DNA from: Apostichopus japonicus
Taxonomy: Eukaryota; Echinodermata; Holothuroidea; Aspidochirotida; Stichopodidae
Direction: 5' to 3'
DNA: 64,000 nucleotides
NCBI RefSeq assembly: GCF_037975245.1
Contig: NC_092577.1
Location: forward strand, 36,138,898 to 36,202,897
The translations under genes and the position numbers were made by a program. The stretch's first letter is position 1, and every line of letters begins with the position of its first letter. The notes beneath the pieces are model-generated. The model was given only the letters and a program-made list of their open reading frames with translations, ran no database searches and was not told where the DNA came from. This document shows, piece after piece, positions 48,582 to 59,984 of the stretch.

Positions 48582-50619
48582 CTATCGAATATAAGAGTAT
48601 ATACTTAAATTGATGTCAAAGCCAAACTGAAGTCGTAAAAATTTGAAACGATTCATGTACAATTCACAATTGTAATGTGTGTCTCTATCTGGAAATATAC
48701 CAAAATTGTAAGTACCTCGTATATAAACGAACTAATACGATGTTGCTAGTCAGGAATAACTTTCCGACTAAGTATTGCTACATTTATTCTCGGAATATTT
48801 CTTGCAGCAGCGAGAAACGAGTGTAGGTGATGGTGAATGTCGCTGTCAACCAACTTTATTTCCAATGAGTACATGCACCCGCAATAATGGCATTTCGAAG
48901 CGTGAGAGTTAAGCAAAGACAACATGCTTACTCTCACAGTAACCATTACTGCTATCGTTATATGATATGTTCATTCAAACATTTGCCTATAAAGAACAAC
49001 TTGACAACTCTTGACAACAGCTAACTGGATATCATTTTTCTCTCATGCTGATTGTTTGTGAGTTACTAAGTCGAACAGTTTGTAAAACGATACAATTATT
49101 GGAGAAGGACCCTGAACGTTTTTCAAAATACGGGATCTGCATGATCATACATTGATCAAAGAAGTTCTTTACAGTTTACACGGTCTTTGTGGCAAGAATA
49201 AACTCTAATTAATAGCATATCAGTGACAAACGACATTGGAAATGTTTTACACACACATTACATGTAGTTTGCGGAAACTATGCACTGAGCAAAGAAATAT
49301 CGATATGATCCCGATAACGTAATACACACATGTATATAGACTATTTTCCACAAGTTTCTTTAACGAACATGCGAAAAAGAAAGCTACAAGCAACTTCTCT
49401 AGATGAGTACAGGGAGACATGACAGAAATCAACAACAAACCTTATTATCTTATTACCGACAAGGGATGACAGGCAAAGAGAGCAGTAGAAACATACCATA
49501 ATATACTGAATGGACTAATTCGAAACTGAACGTGTATAGCAAAAAACAACTTCGACGTTTGATGATGCCACCATGCAAAACGTCGATCTAACGATGTGAT
49601 GAACAGAAAAGTTTACACTCTTCCCGGCATCTACAAATTATCTGAAGGGGTATTCTCGAGAAGTTTAATACTGGCTCTTTATAGTTGCTCACCAGAAGGA
49701 GTATAATGATGAAGCTCATGAGGAGGAGAGGGAAATTATTTCAACACTGAACAAAATGAGACCTTAAAGAGACATATTGCTAATAATACTTCCGCTTGTA
49801 ATTTATTCTGGTACTCCCATGGTTCGATTTAAGCTGAATAATTTATTGCCTACAAAGGATTAGCTATCTTAATTCATTTGGAATTCTAGTAACCTTAACT
49901 ACTCTTTTAATTTGTTTAAAAGTTCCATTTGTATCATCCTTTGTGAATGCTGTTCTACAATTTTTAATTTCTATATTACTGTTTTATGAGCCATCTGGAA
50001 AGCATTTCTAACTAGATTAGTTTTCTTATACTGTTTCTCGTTTTCTTATTTTTAATGGTTTAGTTTTTATACATTTAATAGCCTCTAATTATCATCCTTC
50101 TACCGGCCTTTGTGCTTGAGTGTTTAGGCAGTTCTGCTTTATATCTGTCGGTTCAATTTGTGGTAATTAAAGTTGAAACAAGATTACACAAGGTCCCCCT
50201 AAAAACAATTTAAAAAATCGACTTATCATCTGGCATAATGGTGTGGAACGACTACACTGTTGATGGAGCAATATAGCAGGTTTATCCTGCAAAAAATCAG
50301 TAGATAAAGCTAAACTGTTAGATTGCCTTGCGAAAAACGTATTCAATTACACTGATTTAACAAGTGTAATTCAATTGAAAACTTGTTTATGTTCTCAAAG
50401 AGACTTTGTCTAAGTCAGTCAAAGCTCTAAGCATTAGGTTTCTTTTTGAACCCTTCACTACATTTAGTGATTTTGCGTACATTTTGTCTGAGCTTCTATG
50501 TACGGATTGCTGATAGCTTTCTCCAAAGATCTTTTCCTGGTATGTGAGAGAGAGAAGCTAAGGGGGGGGGGGGGGGTTATTACAAGTAGCTGTAGCCTAT
50601 ATGTCGTGCATTGCCTTAC
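48582..50619 (-). other. Intron between the small exon and the main VLIG exon
   Basis: Inferred from the GTAAGG donor at 50619 and the TTCGATAG acceptor at 48582. It includes a run of about 14 G at 50561-50576. No other coding sequence is supported. Confidence 0.6.
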
Positions 50620-50671
50620 CGGGAGATTCTTGTTCTGACTCACTGGTGTTGTTCTCTGTATTGCCGGCCAT
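50620..50671 (-). CDS. Small upstream exon of the VLIG gene, possible start exon
   Basis: On the minus strand a strong pyrimidine tract (CTTTTTCCTCTTTAACC) and ATATCAG precede ATGGCCGG, and the 52-nt exon ends CCCG before GTAAGG. It encodes MAGNTENNTSESEQESP plus one base. That base (G) plus the AT opening the main exon makes Asp, so the phase-1 junction is correct without adjustment. The ATG sits directly at the exon start: it can be an initiator or, if spliced after a phase-0 cassette, an internal Met. The peptide is Ser/Glu/Asn-rich and looks disordered. No counterpart was found in the left pseudogene copy. Confidence 0.7.
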
Positions 50672-52006
50672 CTGATATGAATGGTTAAAGAGGAAAAAGC
50701 GTGTTCAAATGTTATTTACAACATGACGTTTCAATTACTCCCGAGACCATCATTGACTCCTAACCTTCGCATATAGTTAAAATAGTTTGACATCATGATC
50801 ATCAGTTGCATTTTATCCCAAAAATACTATGACGGATGTATGAAGAAACCTGTTTGTCGTGCAAATGTGTCTATATTGATATCAAATTTTAAGTTAGTTT
50901 AACATAACATTGTAGTAATTTATTGGTCGGCAAGTTTTTCTACAGATTATTACGGTACTCAACATAAAACTGGGATTGATTTTTCTCAACCTCACTGACT
51001 CCACTATGCCATAACGACATACATAACTAGATTACCTATTTAAATCTTACTCCAAATGGTGGCATAAAAGTCGAAAAATTTGCAACTTTCAACTTTTTTT
51101 TTCTCCAAGATATTTTCCGTTGGGATCCCAATAAACCTCGCCCATAATATGAATATTTAAACACTACGAACTTCATCGACCAATACGTAATACAACACCA
51201 TACTTGATTTGTGTACAGTCTATATGGCAGTTGTACCAGTGAGTTCCATAACAACTCCCTGGTTGTACTAACGCAAAGTCTTGAATCTATTTTTTAGCAA
51301 CGGCTCATAACTAAACCTGCATCTCTGATTGGTTGAATTCAAATTAGTGGGTTTGGGGGAACTGTATACGACTAATTTAAAATGTGGAATTTGTCGTGGA
51401 AACTTTTCTCATTATCTGCAAATATCCTTAATGACTCGCCAATTAACGATGTTGGCAGGGAAAAACTTGGCTAATATCTTAGTTTGCTGTTTTGTGATTG
51501 GTATATGTAAAAAACTCGATGGATATGTCAAAAACAAGTAGAAAATGCCGACCAAACGCAAAATGCTGCTTTAACACAATTGTTCCACAAAAGACAGCAT
51601 AACAAGAGAAACATTTTTGATAAGAGTGGTTTTCAATGAAACTGAAAAGCAATTCACCGTTTAATATATTAAAATCTATTCATGCATGTAAAAGATGGTG
51701 CAATGATCAATGGATCATTCTAGACAGCAAATGTTAAATTGGATATCTTTGTACAGTACTGTTTATAATGAAACTACGTGCAGCTATAACTATCTGAAAC
51801 AATCTTTCCAAGTCTCCAGTGAATACAATGTTGTGAGGAAGGAAAACCAACTGAACATAGTGATGTTACTCTCTTGACAATAGTAACACATAATGTTATC
51901 GTATATCGTAACCAACAATGAAGAATGACTTATCGATTGCAATACAATTTGTGTAAAATATTCTATTCACATGATTCTATTCAACAGTACATAATATTAA
52001 ATGTAC
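50672..52006 (-). other. Intron or upstream DNA between the exon array and the small exon
   Basis: No coding sequence is recognised. Around 51890-52000 the sequence is similar to 23220-23350 of the left segment (aatgaagaatgacttatc), marking where the duplicated segments become collinear again before the array. Confidence 0.5.
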
Positions 52007-52130
52007 CTCATCGATATTTTGCTGGGAAGTCGTGCCAGTAGCAGCGTCTTACACGTCAGCTCATCTCTGTCTTCCTTATTCTTTCGTTTCGTTTTAATTA
52101 TATTAATCATTTTATTTGAAGTAACAAGTT
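52007..52130 (-). pseudogene. Degenerate terminal cassette exon copy
   Basis: It keeps the 3' half (ACTTCCCAGCAAAATATCGA, then GAG|GTACAT) but diverges upstream, where the conserved Asp-rich segment is lost, and has an in-frame TAA just before GACGCTGCT. It lies closest to the GTPase gene. Confidence 0.7.
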
Positions 52131-52357
52131 GAGGTATGGACTTGGTGTCGGGTTAATTATATATGGTGAACTTCATGATTTCAAAATAAACATCGAATGT
52201 ATGACAGTATCAGAAAAATCTATTTATGTATCTGTCTATTTATCAGGTAAAACGGACCCACACTTTAGTTATCGCAGAACTGGTTTAATACCCGAGGTTA
52301 TAGTGCACCATTGTTTTATTCACTTGATCCTATACTACCGAGGTAATAAAAATGTAC

Positions 52358-52477
52358 CTTATCGATATTTTGCTGGGAAGTCGTGCTAGTAGCAGTTTCT
52401 TTCACATCATCTTCATCCGGGTTCTCTGTTTCCATTATGGTTTCGTTTCTCCCTTCTTTCTTTCTATGTACGTCCTC
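52358..52477 (-). CDS. Cassette exon copy 1 (nearest intact copy)
   Basis: 120 nt, phase 0 at both ends. Acceptor ATTATAG|GAGGAC, donor GATAAG|GTACAT. The 40-residue peptide starts EDVHRKKEGRNE, has an internal Met and NPDEDDVKETAT, and ends SQQNIDK. Its phase-0 donor fits exon 50620-50671. No known domain is recognised. The composition is acidic and polar, suggesting a disordered segment. Confidence 0.6.
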
Positions 52478-52910
52478 CTATAATAATCAACACAGCAGAA
52501 TGACTCAATTTAATTCTTCCGAAATGAACTCCCATATTAATTATATTAATCATTGCATTTGAACATATTAATCATTTGAACTGACAATATAAATGGTTTC
52601 GCTATCATTTTTATATCAGTTTATAAACCGTTTGAAGGAAATAATTTGAATTAACAAATAAAGTTAAAGTATATGGACTTAGTGTCGGGCCCAATTTTGC
52701 GTTGATCATAATAATTTGAAAATATACGCCAAAAGTAAGACGGTATCAAAAAAATATAAACTATAATGTATCTTTCTGTTTGTTTTTCTTTCTATCAGGA
52801 AAAAACGGACCCACGCTTTAATTATCGCAGAACTGGTTTAGTACCCGAGGTTATAGTGCACCATTGTTTTATTCACTTGATCCGATACTACCGAGGTAAT
52901 AAAAATGTAC

Positions 52911-53030
52911 CTTATCGATATTTTGCTGGGAAGTCGTGCTAGTAGCAGTTTCTTTCACATCATCTTCATCCGGGTTCTTTGTTTCCATTATGGTTTCGTT
53001 TCTCCCTTCTTTCTTTCTGTGTACGTCCTC
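52911..53030 (-). CDS. Cassette exon copy 2
   Basis: Same 120-nt phase-0 structure and splice sites. It differs by Glu to Lys in METKNPDED, and keeps VKETAT as in copy 1. Confidence 0.6.
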
Positions 53031-53458
53031 CTATAATAATCAACACAGCAGAATGACTCAAAATAATTCTTCCGAAATAAACTCCAATATTAATTATATT
53101 AATCATTGCATTTGAACATATTAATCATTTGAACTGACAATATTAATGGTTTCGCTATCATTTTTATATCAGTTTATAAACCATTTGAAGGAGACAATTG
53201 AAACAAGTAAAGTTAAAGTATATGGACTTAGTGTCGGGCCCAATTTTGTGTTGATCATAATGATTTGAAAATATACGCCAAAAGTATACGGTATAAAAAA
53301 AAATTATACTATAATGTATCTTTCTGTTTGTCTTTCTTTCTATCAGGAAAAAACGGACCCACGCTTTAATTATCGCAGAACTGGTTTAATACCCGAGGTT
53401 ATAGTGCACCATTGTTTTATTCACTTGATCCGATACTACCGAGGTAATAAAAATGTAC

Positions 53459-53578
53459 CTTATCGATATTTTGCTGGGAAGTCGTGCTAGTAGCAGTGTC
53501 TTTCACATCATCTTCATCCGGGTTCTCTGTTTCCATTATGGTTTCGTTTCTCTCTTCTTTCCTTCTATGTACGTCCTC
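53459..53578 (-). CDS. Cassette exon copy 3
   Basis: Same structure. The N-terminal part reads VHRRKEERNE rather than VHRKKEGRNE, and the middle reads VKDTAT. Confidence 0.6.
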
Positions 53579-54011
53579 CTATAATAATCAACACAGCAGA
53601 ATGACTCAAATTAATTCTTCCGAAATGAACTCCAATATTAATTATATTAATCATTGCATTTGAACATATTAATCATTTGAACTGACAATATAAATGGTTT
53701 CGCTATCATTTTTATATCAGTTTATAAACCGTTTGAAGGAAATAATTTGAATTAACAAGTAAAGTTAAAGTATATGAACTTAGTGTCGGGCCCAATTTTG
53801 CGTTGATCATAATGATTTGAAAATATACGCCCAAAGTAAGACGGTATCAAAAAAATATATACTATAATGTATCTTTCTGTTTGTTTTTCTTTCTATCAGG
53901 AAAAAACGGACCCACGCTTTAATTATCGCAGAACTGGTTTAATACCCGAGGTTATAGTGCACCATTGTTTTATTCACTTGATCCGATACTACCGAGGTAA
54001 TAAAAATGTAC

Positions 54012-54131
54012 CTTATCGATATTTTGCTGGGAAGTCGTGCTAGTAGCAGCGTCTTTCACATCATCTTCATCCGGGTTCTCTGTTTCCATTATGGTTTCGT
54101 TTCTCCCTTCTTTCTTTCTGTGTACGTCCTC
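54012..54131 (-). CDS. Cassette exon copy 4
   Basis: Same structure, with VKDAAT in the middle, the commonest version among the copies. Confidence 0.6.
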
Positions 54132-54562
54132 CTATAATAATCAACACAGCAGAATGACTCAAAATAATTCTTCCGAAATGAACTCCAATATTTATTATAT
54201 TAATCACTGCATTTGAACATATTAATCATTTGAACTGACAATATAAATGGTTTCGCTATCATTTTTATATCAGTTTATAAACCATTTGAAGGAGACAATT
54301 GAAACAAGTAAAGTTAAAGTATATGGACTAAGTGTCGGGCCCAATTTTGTGTTGATCATAATGATTTGAAAATATACGCCAAAAGTATGACGGTATAAAA
54401 AAAAATTATACTATAATGTATCTTACTGTTTGTTTTTCTTTCTATCAGGAAAAAACGGACCCACGCTTTAATTATCGCAGAACTGGTTTAATACCCGAGG
54501 TTATAGTGCACCATTGTTTTATTCACAAGATCCTATATACTACAGAGGTAATAAAAATGTAC

Positions 54563-54682
54563 CTTATCGATATTTTGCTGGGAAGTCGTGCTAGTAGCAG
54601 CGTCTTTCACATCATCTTCATCCGGGTTCTCTGTTTCCATTATGGTTTCGTTTCTCCCTACTTTCTTTCTATGTACGTCCTC
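54563..54682 (-). CDS. Cassette exon copy 5
   Basis: Same structure. It has HRKKVGRNE (Glu to Val) and VKDAAT. The same Val variant occurs in copy 8, pointing to unit exchange within the array. Confidence 0.6.
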
Positions 54683-55115
54683 CTATAATAATCAACACAG
54701 CAGAATGACTCAAAATAATTCTTCCGAAATGAACTCCAATATTTATTATATTAATCACTGCATTTGAACATATTAATCATTTGAACTGACAATATAAATG
54801 GTTTCGCTATCATTTTTATATCAGTTTATAAACCGTTTGAAGGAAATAATTTGAATTAACAAGTAAAGTTAAAGTATATGGAGTTGGTGTCGGGCCCAAT
54901 TTTGTGTTGATCATATTGATTTGAAAATATACGCCCAAAGTAAGACGGTATCAAAAAAATATAAACTATAATGTATCTTTCTGTTTGTTTTTCTTTCTAT
55001 CAGGAAAAAACGGACCCACGCTTTAATTATCGCAGAACTGGTTTAATACCCGAGGTTATAGTGCACCATTGTTTTATTCACTTGATCCGATACTACAGAG
55101 GTAATAAAAATGTAC

Positions 55116-55235
55116 CTTATCGATATTTTGCTGGGAAGTCGTGCTAGTAGCAGCGTCTTTCACATCATCTTCATCCGGGTTCTCTGTTTCCATTATGGTT
55201 TCGTTTCTCCCTTCTTTCTTTCTGTGTACGTCCTC
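55116..55235 (-). CDS. Cassette exon copy 6
   Basis: Same 120-nt phase-0 structure and splice sites, with HRKKEGRNE and VKDAAT. Confidence 0.6.
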
Positions 55236-55670
55236 CTATAATAATCAACACAGCAGAATGACTCAAAATAATTCTTCCGAAATGAACTCCCATATTAATT
55301 ATATCAATCATTGCATTTGAACATATTAATCATTTGAACTGACAATATAAAAGGTTTCGCTATCATTTTTATATCAGTTTATAAACCGTTTGAAGGAAAT
55401 AATTTGAATTAACAAGTAAAGTTAAAGTATATGGACTAAGTGTCGGGCCCAATTTTGTGTTGATCATAATGATTTGAAAATTTACGCCAAAAGTATGACG
55501 GTATATAAAAAAAAATTATACTATAATGTATCTTACTGTTTGTTTTTCTTTCTATCAGGAAAAAACGGACCCACGCTTTAATTATCGCAGAACTGGTTTA
55601 ATACCCGAGGTTATAGTGCACCATTGTTTTATTCACTTGATCCGATACTACCGAGGTAATAAAAATGTAC

Positions 55671-55790
55671 CTTATCGATATTTTGCTGGGAAGTCGTGCT
55701 AGTAGCAGCGTCTTTCACATCATCTTCATCCGGGTTCTCTGTTTCCATTATGGTTTCGTTTCTCCCTTCTTTCTTTCTGTGTACGTCCTC
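55671..55790 (-). CDS. Cassette exon copy 7
   Basis: Same 120-nt phase-0 structure and splice sites, with HRKKEGRNE and VKDAAT. The unit is very close to that of copy 6. Confidence 0.6.
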
Positions 55791-56223
55791 CTATAATAAT
55801 CAACACAGCAGAATGACTCAAAATAATTCTTCCGAAATGAACTCCAATATTTATTATATTAATCACTGCATTTGAACATATTAATCATTTGAACTGACAA
55901 TATAAATGGTTTCGCTATCATTTTTATATCAGTTTATAAACCGTTTGAAGGAAATAATTTGAATTAACAAGTAAAGTTAAAGTATATGGAATTGGTGTCG
56001 GGCCCAATTTTGTGTTGATCATATTGATTTGAAAATATACGCCCAAAGTAAGACGGTATCAAAAAAATATAAACTATAATGTATCTTTCTGTTTGTTTTT
56101 CTTTCTATCAGGAAAAAACGGACCCACGCTTTAATTATCGCAGAACTGGTTTAATACCCGAGGTTATAGTGCACCATTGTTTTATTCACTTGATCCGATA
56201 CTACAGAGGTAATAAAAATGTAC

Positions 56224-56343
56224 CTTATCGATATTTTGCTGGGAAGTCGTGCTAGTAGCAGCGTCTTTCACATCATCTTCATCCGGGTTCTCTGTTTCCA
56301 TTATGGTTTCGTTTCTCCCTACTTTCTTTCTATGTACGTCCTC
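56224..56343 (-). CDS. Cassette exon copy 8
   Basis: Same structure, with the HRKKVGRNE variant shared with copy 5. Confidence 0.6.
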
Positions 56344-56776
56344 CTATAATAATCAACACAGCAGAATGACTCAAAATAATTCTTCCGAAATGAACTCCAA
56401 TATTTATTATATTAATCACTGCATTTGAACATATTAATCATTTGAACTGACAATATAAATGGTTTCGCTATCATTTTTATATCAGTTTATAAACCGTTTG
56501 AAGGAAATAATTTGAATTAACAAGTAAAGTTAAAGTATATGGAGTTGGTGTCGGGCCCAATTTTGTGTTGATCATAATGATTTGAAAATATACGCCAAAA
56601 GTATGACGGTATCAAAAAAATATATACTATAATGTATCTTACTGTTTGTTTTTCTTTCTATCAGGAAAAAACGGACCCACGCTTTAAATATCGCAGAACT
56701 GGTTTAATACCCGAGGTTATAGTGCACCATTGTTTTATTCACTTGATCCTATACTACCGAGGTAATAAAAATGTAC

Positions 56777-56896
56777 CTTATCGATATTTTGCTGGGAAGT
56801 CGTGCTAGTAGCAGCGTCTTTCACATCATCTTCATCCGGGTTCTCTGTTTCCATTATGGTTTCGTTTCTCCCTTCTTTCTTTCTACATACGTCCTC
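56777..56896 (-). CDS. Cassette exon copy 9
   Basis: Same structure. It starts EDVCRKKEGRNE, a His/Tyr to Cys change shared with copy 10, and the acceptor reads ATCATAG instead of ATTATAG. Confidence 0.6.
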
Positions 56897-57330
56897 CTAT
56901 GATAATCAACACAGCAGAATAACTCATTATTAATTCTTCCGAAATGAACTCCCATATTAATTATATTAATCATTGCATTTGAACATATTAATCATTTGAA
57001 TTGACAATATAAATGGTTTCGCTATCATTTTTATATCAGTTTATAAACCGTTTGAAGGAAATAATTTGAATTAACAAGTAAAGTTAAAGTATATGGACTT
57101 AGTGTCGGGCCCAATTTTATGTTGATCATAATGATTTGAAAATATACGCCAAACGTATGACGGTATCAAAAAAATATATACTATAATGTATCTTTCTGTT
57201 TGTCTTTCTTTCTATCAGGAAAAACGAACCCACGCTTTAATTATCGCAGAACTGGTTTAATACCCGAGGTTATGGTGCACCATTGTTTTATTCACTTGAT
57301 CCTATACTACAGTGGATAATAAAAATGTAC

Positions 57331-57450
57331 CTTATCGATATTTTGCTGGGAAGTCGTGCTAGTAGCAGCGTCTTTCACATCATCTTCATCCGGGTTCTCT
57401 GTTTCCATTATGGTTTCGTTTCTCCCTTCTTTCTTTCTACATACGTCCTC
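57331..57450 (-). CDS. Cassette exon copy 10 (farthest upstream)
   Basis: Same structure with EDVCRKKEGRNE. It is the first copy that a minus-strand transcript would meet. An upstream first exon is not identified. The internal ATG (codon 15) could start translation if a copy serves as first coding exon. Confidence 0.6.
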
Positions 57451-57730
57451 CTATGATAATCAACACAGCAGAATAACTCAAAATAATTCTTCCGAAATAA
57501 ACTCCAATATTAATTTTATCAATCATTGCAATTGAGCTGACAATAGCAATCGCTTCGCTTGTTTTAATAAAATTATAAATCGTTTGAAGGAAACCATTTG
57601 AATCAACAGGGAAAGTTGAGGTATAAACTTGGTGTGGGGTTCTTGTTATGTGTTGACTTTAATGGTTTTGAAAATATACGCCAAGAGTATGACAGTATAA
57701 GAAAAAAAACTGTTTTTTTCTCTTTCTTCC

Positions 57731-58750
57731 ATTGAAGTAAAACGGACCCATCATCGTTCGTTATCCTGTTTAATGAGTCGGTCTTATAAAAGTGGTCTTG
57801 CTCTTCAGTATTTTTGGAAGCATTGTTGTAGAAATGTTGATGTAACTAAGACTTTTACATTATTTCTGTAGCAATGCGTTGTACTTATTAGATGCTAAAT
57901 ATGCTTAAATTTGTCACATTTGTCTGGCGTATTAGAAGGCATAAGTATTTTACTTCCATTTAAAATCTCTTCAACCTACTGGTGTTTGTACTACATGTTT
58001 TTACTCTCATAAAGTAGATTTGCGTCGTTGGAAGTAGACAAACTGTGTGTGGTGAAGCGTTAAATATTGCAAAGTAATGTTACTGTTTTCAATTGACAAT
58101 ATGTTTTCTACTTTTACTAGAAAAACAGACTGAGCATTGTGGAGTATATCTAGTGTCATAATGTGTGTGTTGCTTCTATATGGTGTTTTATCCAAAGTTA
58201 ACCTTTAACATTAAAAGTATTTGGATTGTCACAATTCTTCATAAACTTGAGTTTTAAGGGGCTCTATTGTTTTTAACAGGTATCTTTCCAACAGAAATCC
58301 GTTTTAAAAACGACTCAGCATGGATAAAACTAAAAGAGTGTTTTTTTCGGGTGGGGTCCAGGGTCCATCTTACGGCCCTTGATGGGGTCCAGGGGCAAAG
58401 CCCCAGCGGAGGCCATTGGGTGTACTCAAATCTAGAAATCTTCAACTTTACTTCTTTTTGGTAGCTAAAATTGATATTTCAACTGACAACTGATTAGTAA
58501 AAAACTTATCTGTTTACCATCCTGGTGTAACTTTGAGTCTTTATCATGATTAATAAAATTGAAGCTTAAACCCAAAACAGACACATTCTTAAACTCTGCA
58601 CACACGAATAAAGTCATCTTGTTATACATATGTTATACAAGCACATACATGGTGCCATAAGTAGAGTTAAAGAGTACTATTGGATATTTGAGCACATTCA
58701 CTTTATCGGAAACATAGAAACCTATAAAATAGCAGGGGTGAGCAGATGAG
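57731..58750. other. Flank of the exon array, collinear with 23780-24790
   Basis: Likely upstream region of the VLIG gene. It contains the fragment with ggggcaaagccccagcgga near 58390. No promoter element is identified with confidence. Confidence 0.5.
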
Positions 58751-59984
58751 AATAAAACATACAATAATAATGATCTCATAGCGTTTTTACAAATAATCTG
58801 TTACCAAAATGACAAGAAAGCTACCTCCAGAATTTTCCGTTCTCAAGTTTTGAAGTTTAAGGTATTGGATCCTTCTGTGCAAAGTGTCGATTTTTATGTT
58901 ACATCTCCTTCTCAAGTTGTTAAACTCCCCGGTGTTGTTATTCCAGTCGGTGTGGTTAAATTATATGTATCGAGAATATTTCAAAAGACAGGTATTATTA
59001 CACGTCTTTGTGTTATTCGCCAATATAATTTTTGGTCCTTTTATAACAAACATATTCTCTTTTTTCTTTCTTACTGTACAATCATTTGTGACAGCACTTA
59101 CTGCTCTAGAATTAAACTGTTATTCGTTTAATATAATCGAAATATGAAAATTTAACTTCGTTTTTATCATTCGGCACCGTTATTTTCCTCTTCCTATGAC
59201 ATCCACCACTATTAATTTTTTATGTTTCATCGGATATATGCCTGCATTGTTTCAATCATTATTCCAGTTTCGACGGGCTACACGCTCTTATTGTAGGCCT
59301 ACTCCTCTTGCGCAACAATCCTTCTATGCCCTCCTAAAGGATCACATCATACGCTATGCATAATTTGCAGGCAGCTTCCTTTTTCTATTCTCTCTTCTCT
59401 TTTCCTTGCAATTTTGTCTTTGCTTGTCCGGTTTAGAATTAACAAATTATTGTGTGATGATGTTCAGGGAAAAAAAAAAGACAAACAGACTAATAATTCC
59501 GAATTACAAAAATAACAGAAAATGATAAAAAATCCGAAGTTATTTGACATTTAAGCAAAGACAAGTTTTTTAGTTCGTTCTTCTAATGTTGTTGTTTCAT
59601 GTTACTCTGTATAACTAACTGCTCTGATTATTCCTTAACTTGTAGAAGTTGTTGGGTGGGGAGGGGAGGGGGGGTGATCATATCACATAGCAAATCGCTC
59701 CTACCACTCTAACATTATACGATATCAATGGCTGGAGTTATATCTCTGCAAAGTTTGATTTACATCCACTGTGGATATGTTGAACATTAATATCATTTCT
59801 GAGATATTAGCTTGACATTTGTCGATGCAGAGATCACATGACAATGGTATTCGTTACATTGGCCAGCTAAGAATTAAGATGTAAAGGTTGCAAATTTTGA
59901 AAAACTTCCCTAGGTTCTATTATAAGAAATATAATAAGAATCGATTTCAAAGAGAATTCATTAACCTTCTTAGGTGAAATAACA
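58751..59984. other. Gene-free stretch
   Basis: It starts with a short shared word (gagcagatgagaataaaaca, also at 28000). A G-rich stretch near 59655-59675 matches those before the repeat copies at 28110 and 32135. Overlapping short frames at 58850-59147 have no recognisable content. Confidence 0.45.

Larger units (their letters stand above)
51980..57730 (-). repeat. Tandem array of 553-bp units, each with one cassette exon
   Basis: The word aacggaccca (aacgaaccca in the last) occurs at 52251, 52804, 53352, 53905, 54454, 55009, 55564, 56117, 56670 and 57223, giving periods of 553, 548, 553, 549, 555, 555, 553, 553 and 553. Units are near-identical over their whole length. On the minus strand each carries a 120-nt exon-like block with splice signals, ten intact copies in all, and a degenerate eleventh at 52007. 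The flanks resume collinearity with the single-copy locus at 23.2-24 kb. Confidence 0.93.
41461..58750. repeat. Right copy of the duplicated VLIG-containing segment
   Basis: It starts at cacagtgtcgtatgtagaag (compare 14220) and ends near gaaacatagaaacctataaa (compare 24760). This copy carries the intact GTPase gene and the expanded exon array and lacks the two transposon insertions of the left copy. Confidence 0.85.

Noticed and set aside
54416-54688. 90-codon plus-strand frame in one array unit as a gene
   Set aside because: Only one unit has it at this length. The others stop after about 45 codons, and the part over the minus-strand cassette is an antisense shadow. The splice-site aspect is kept as a low-interest finding.
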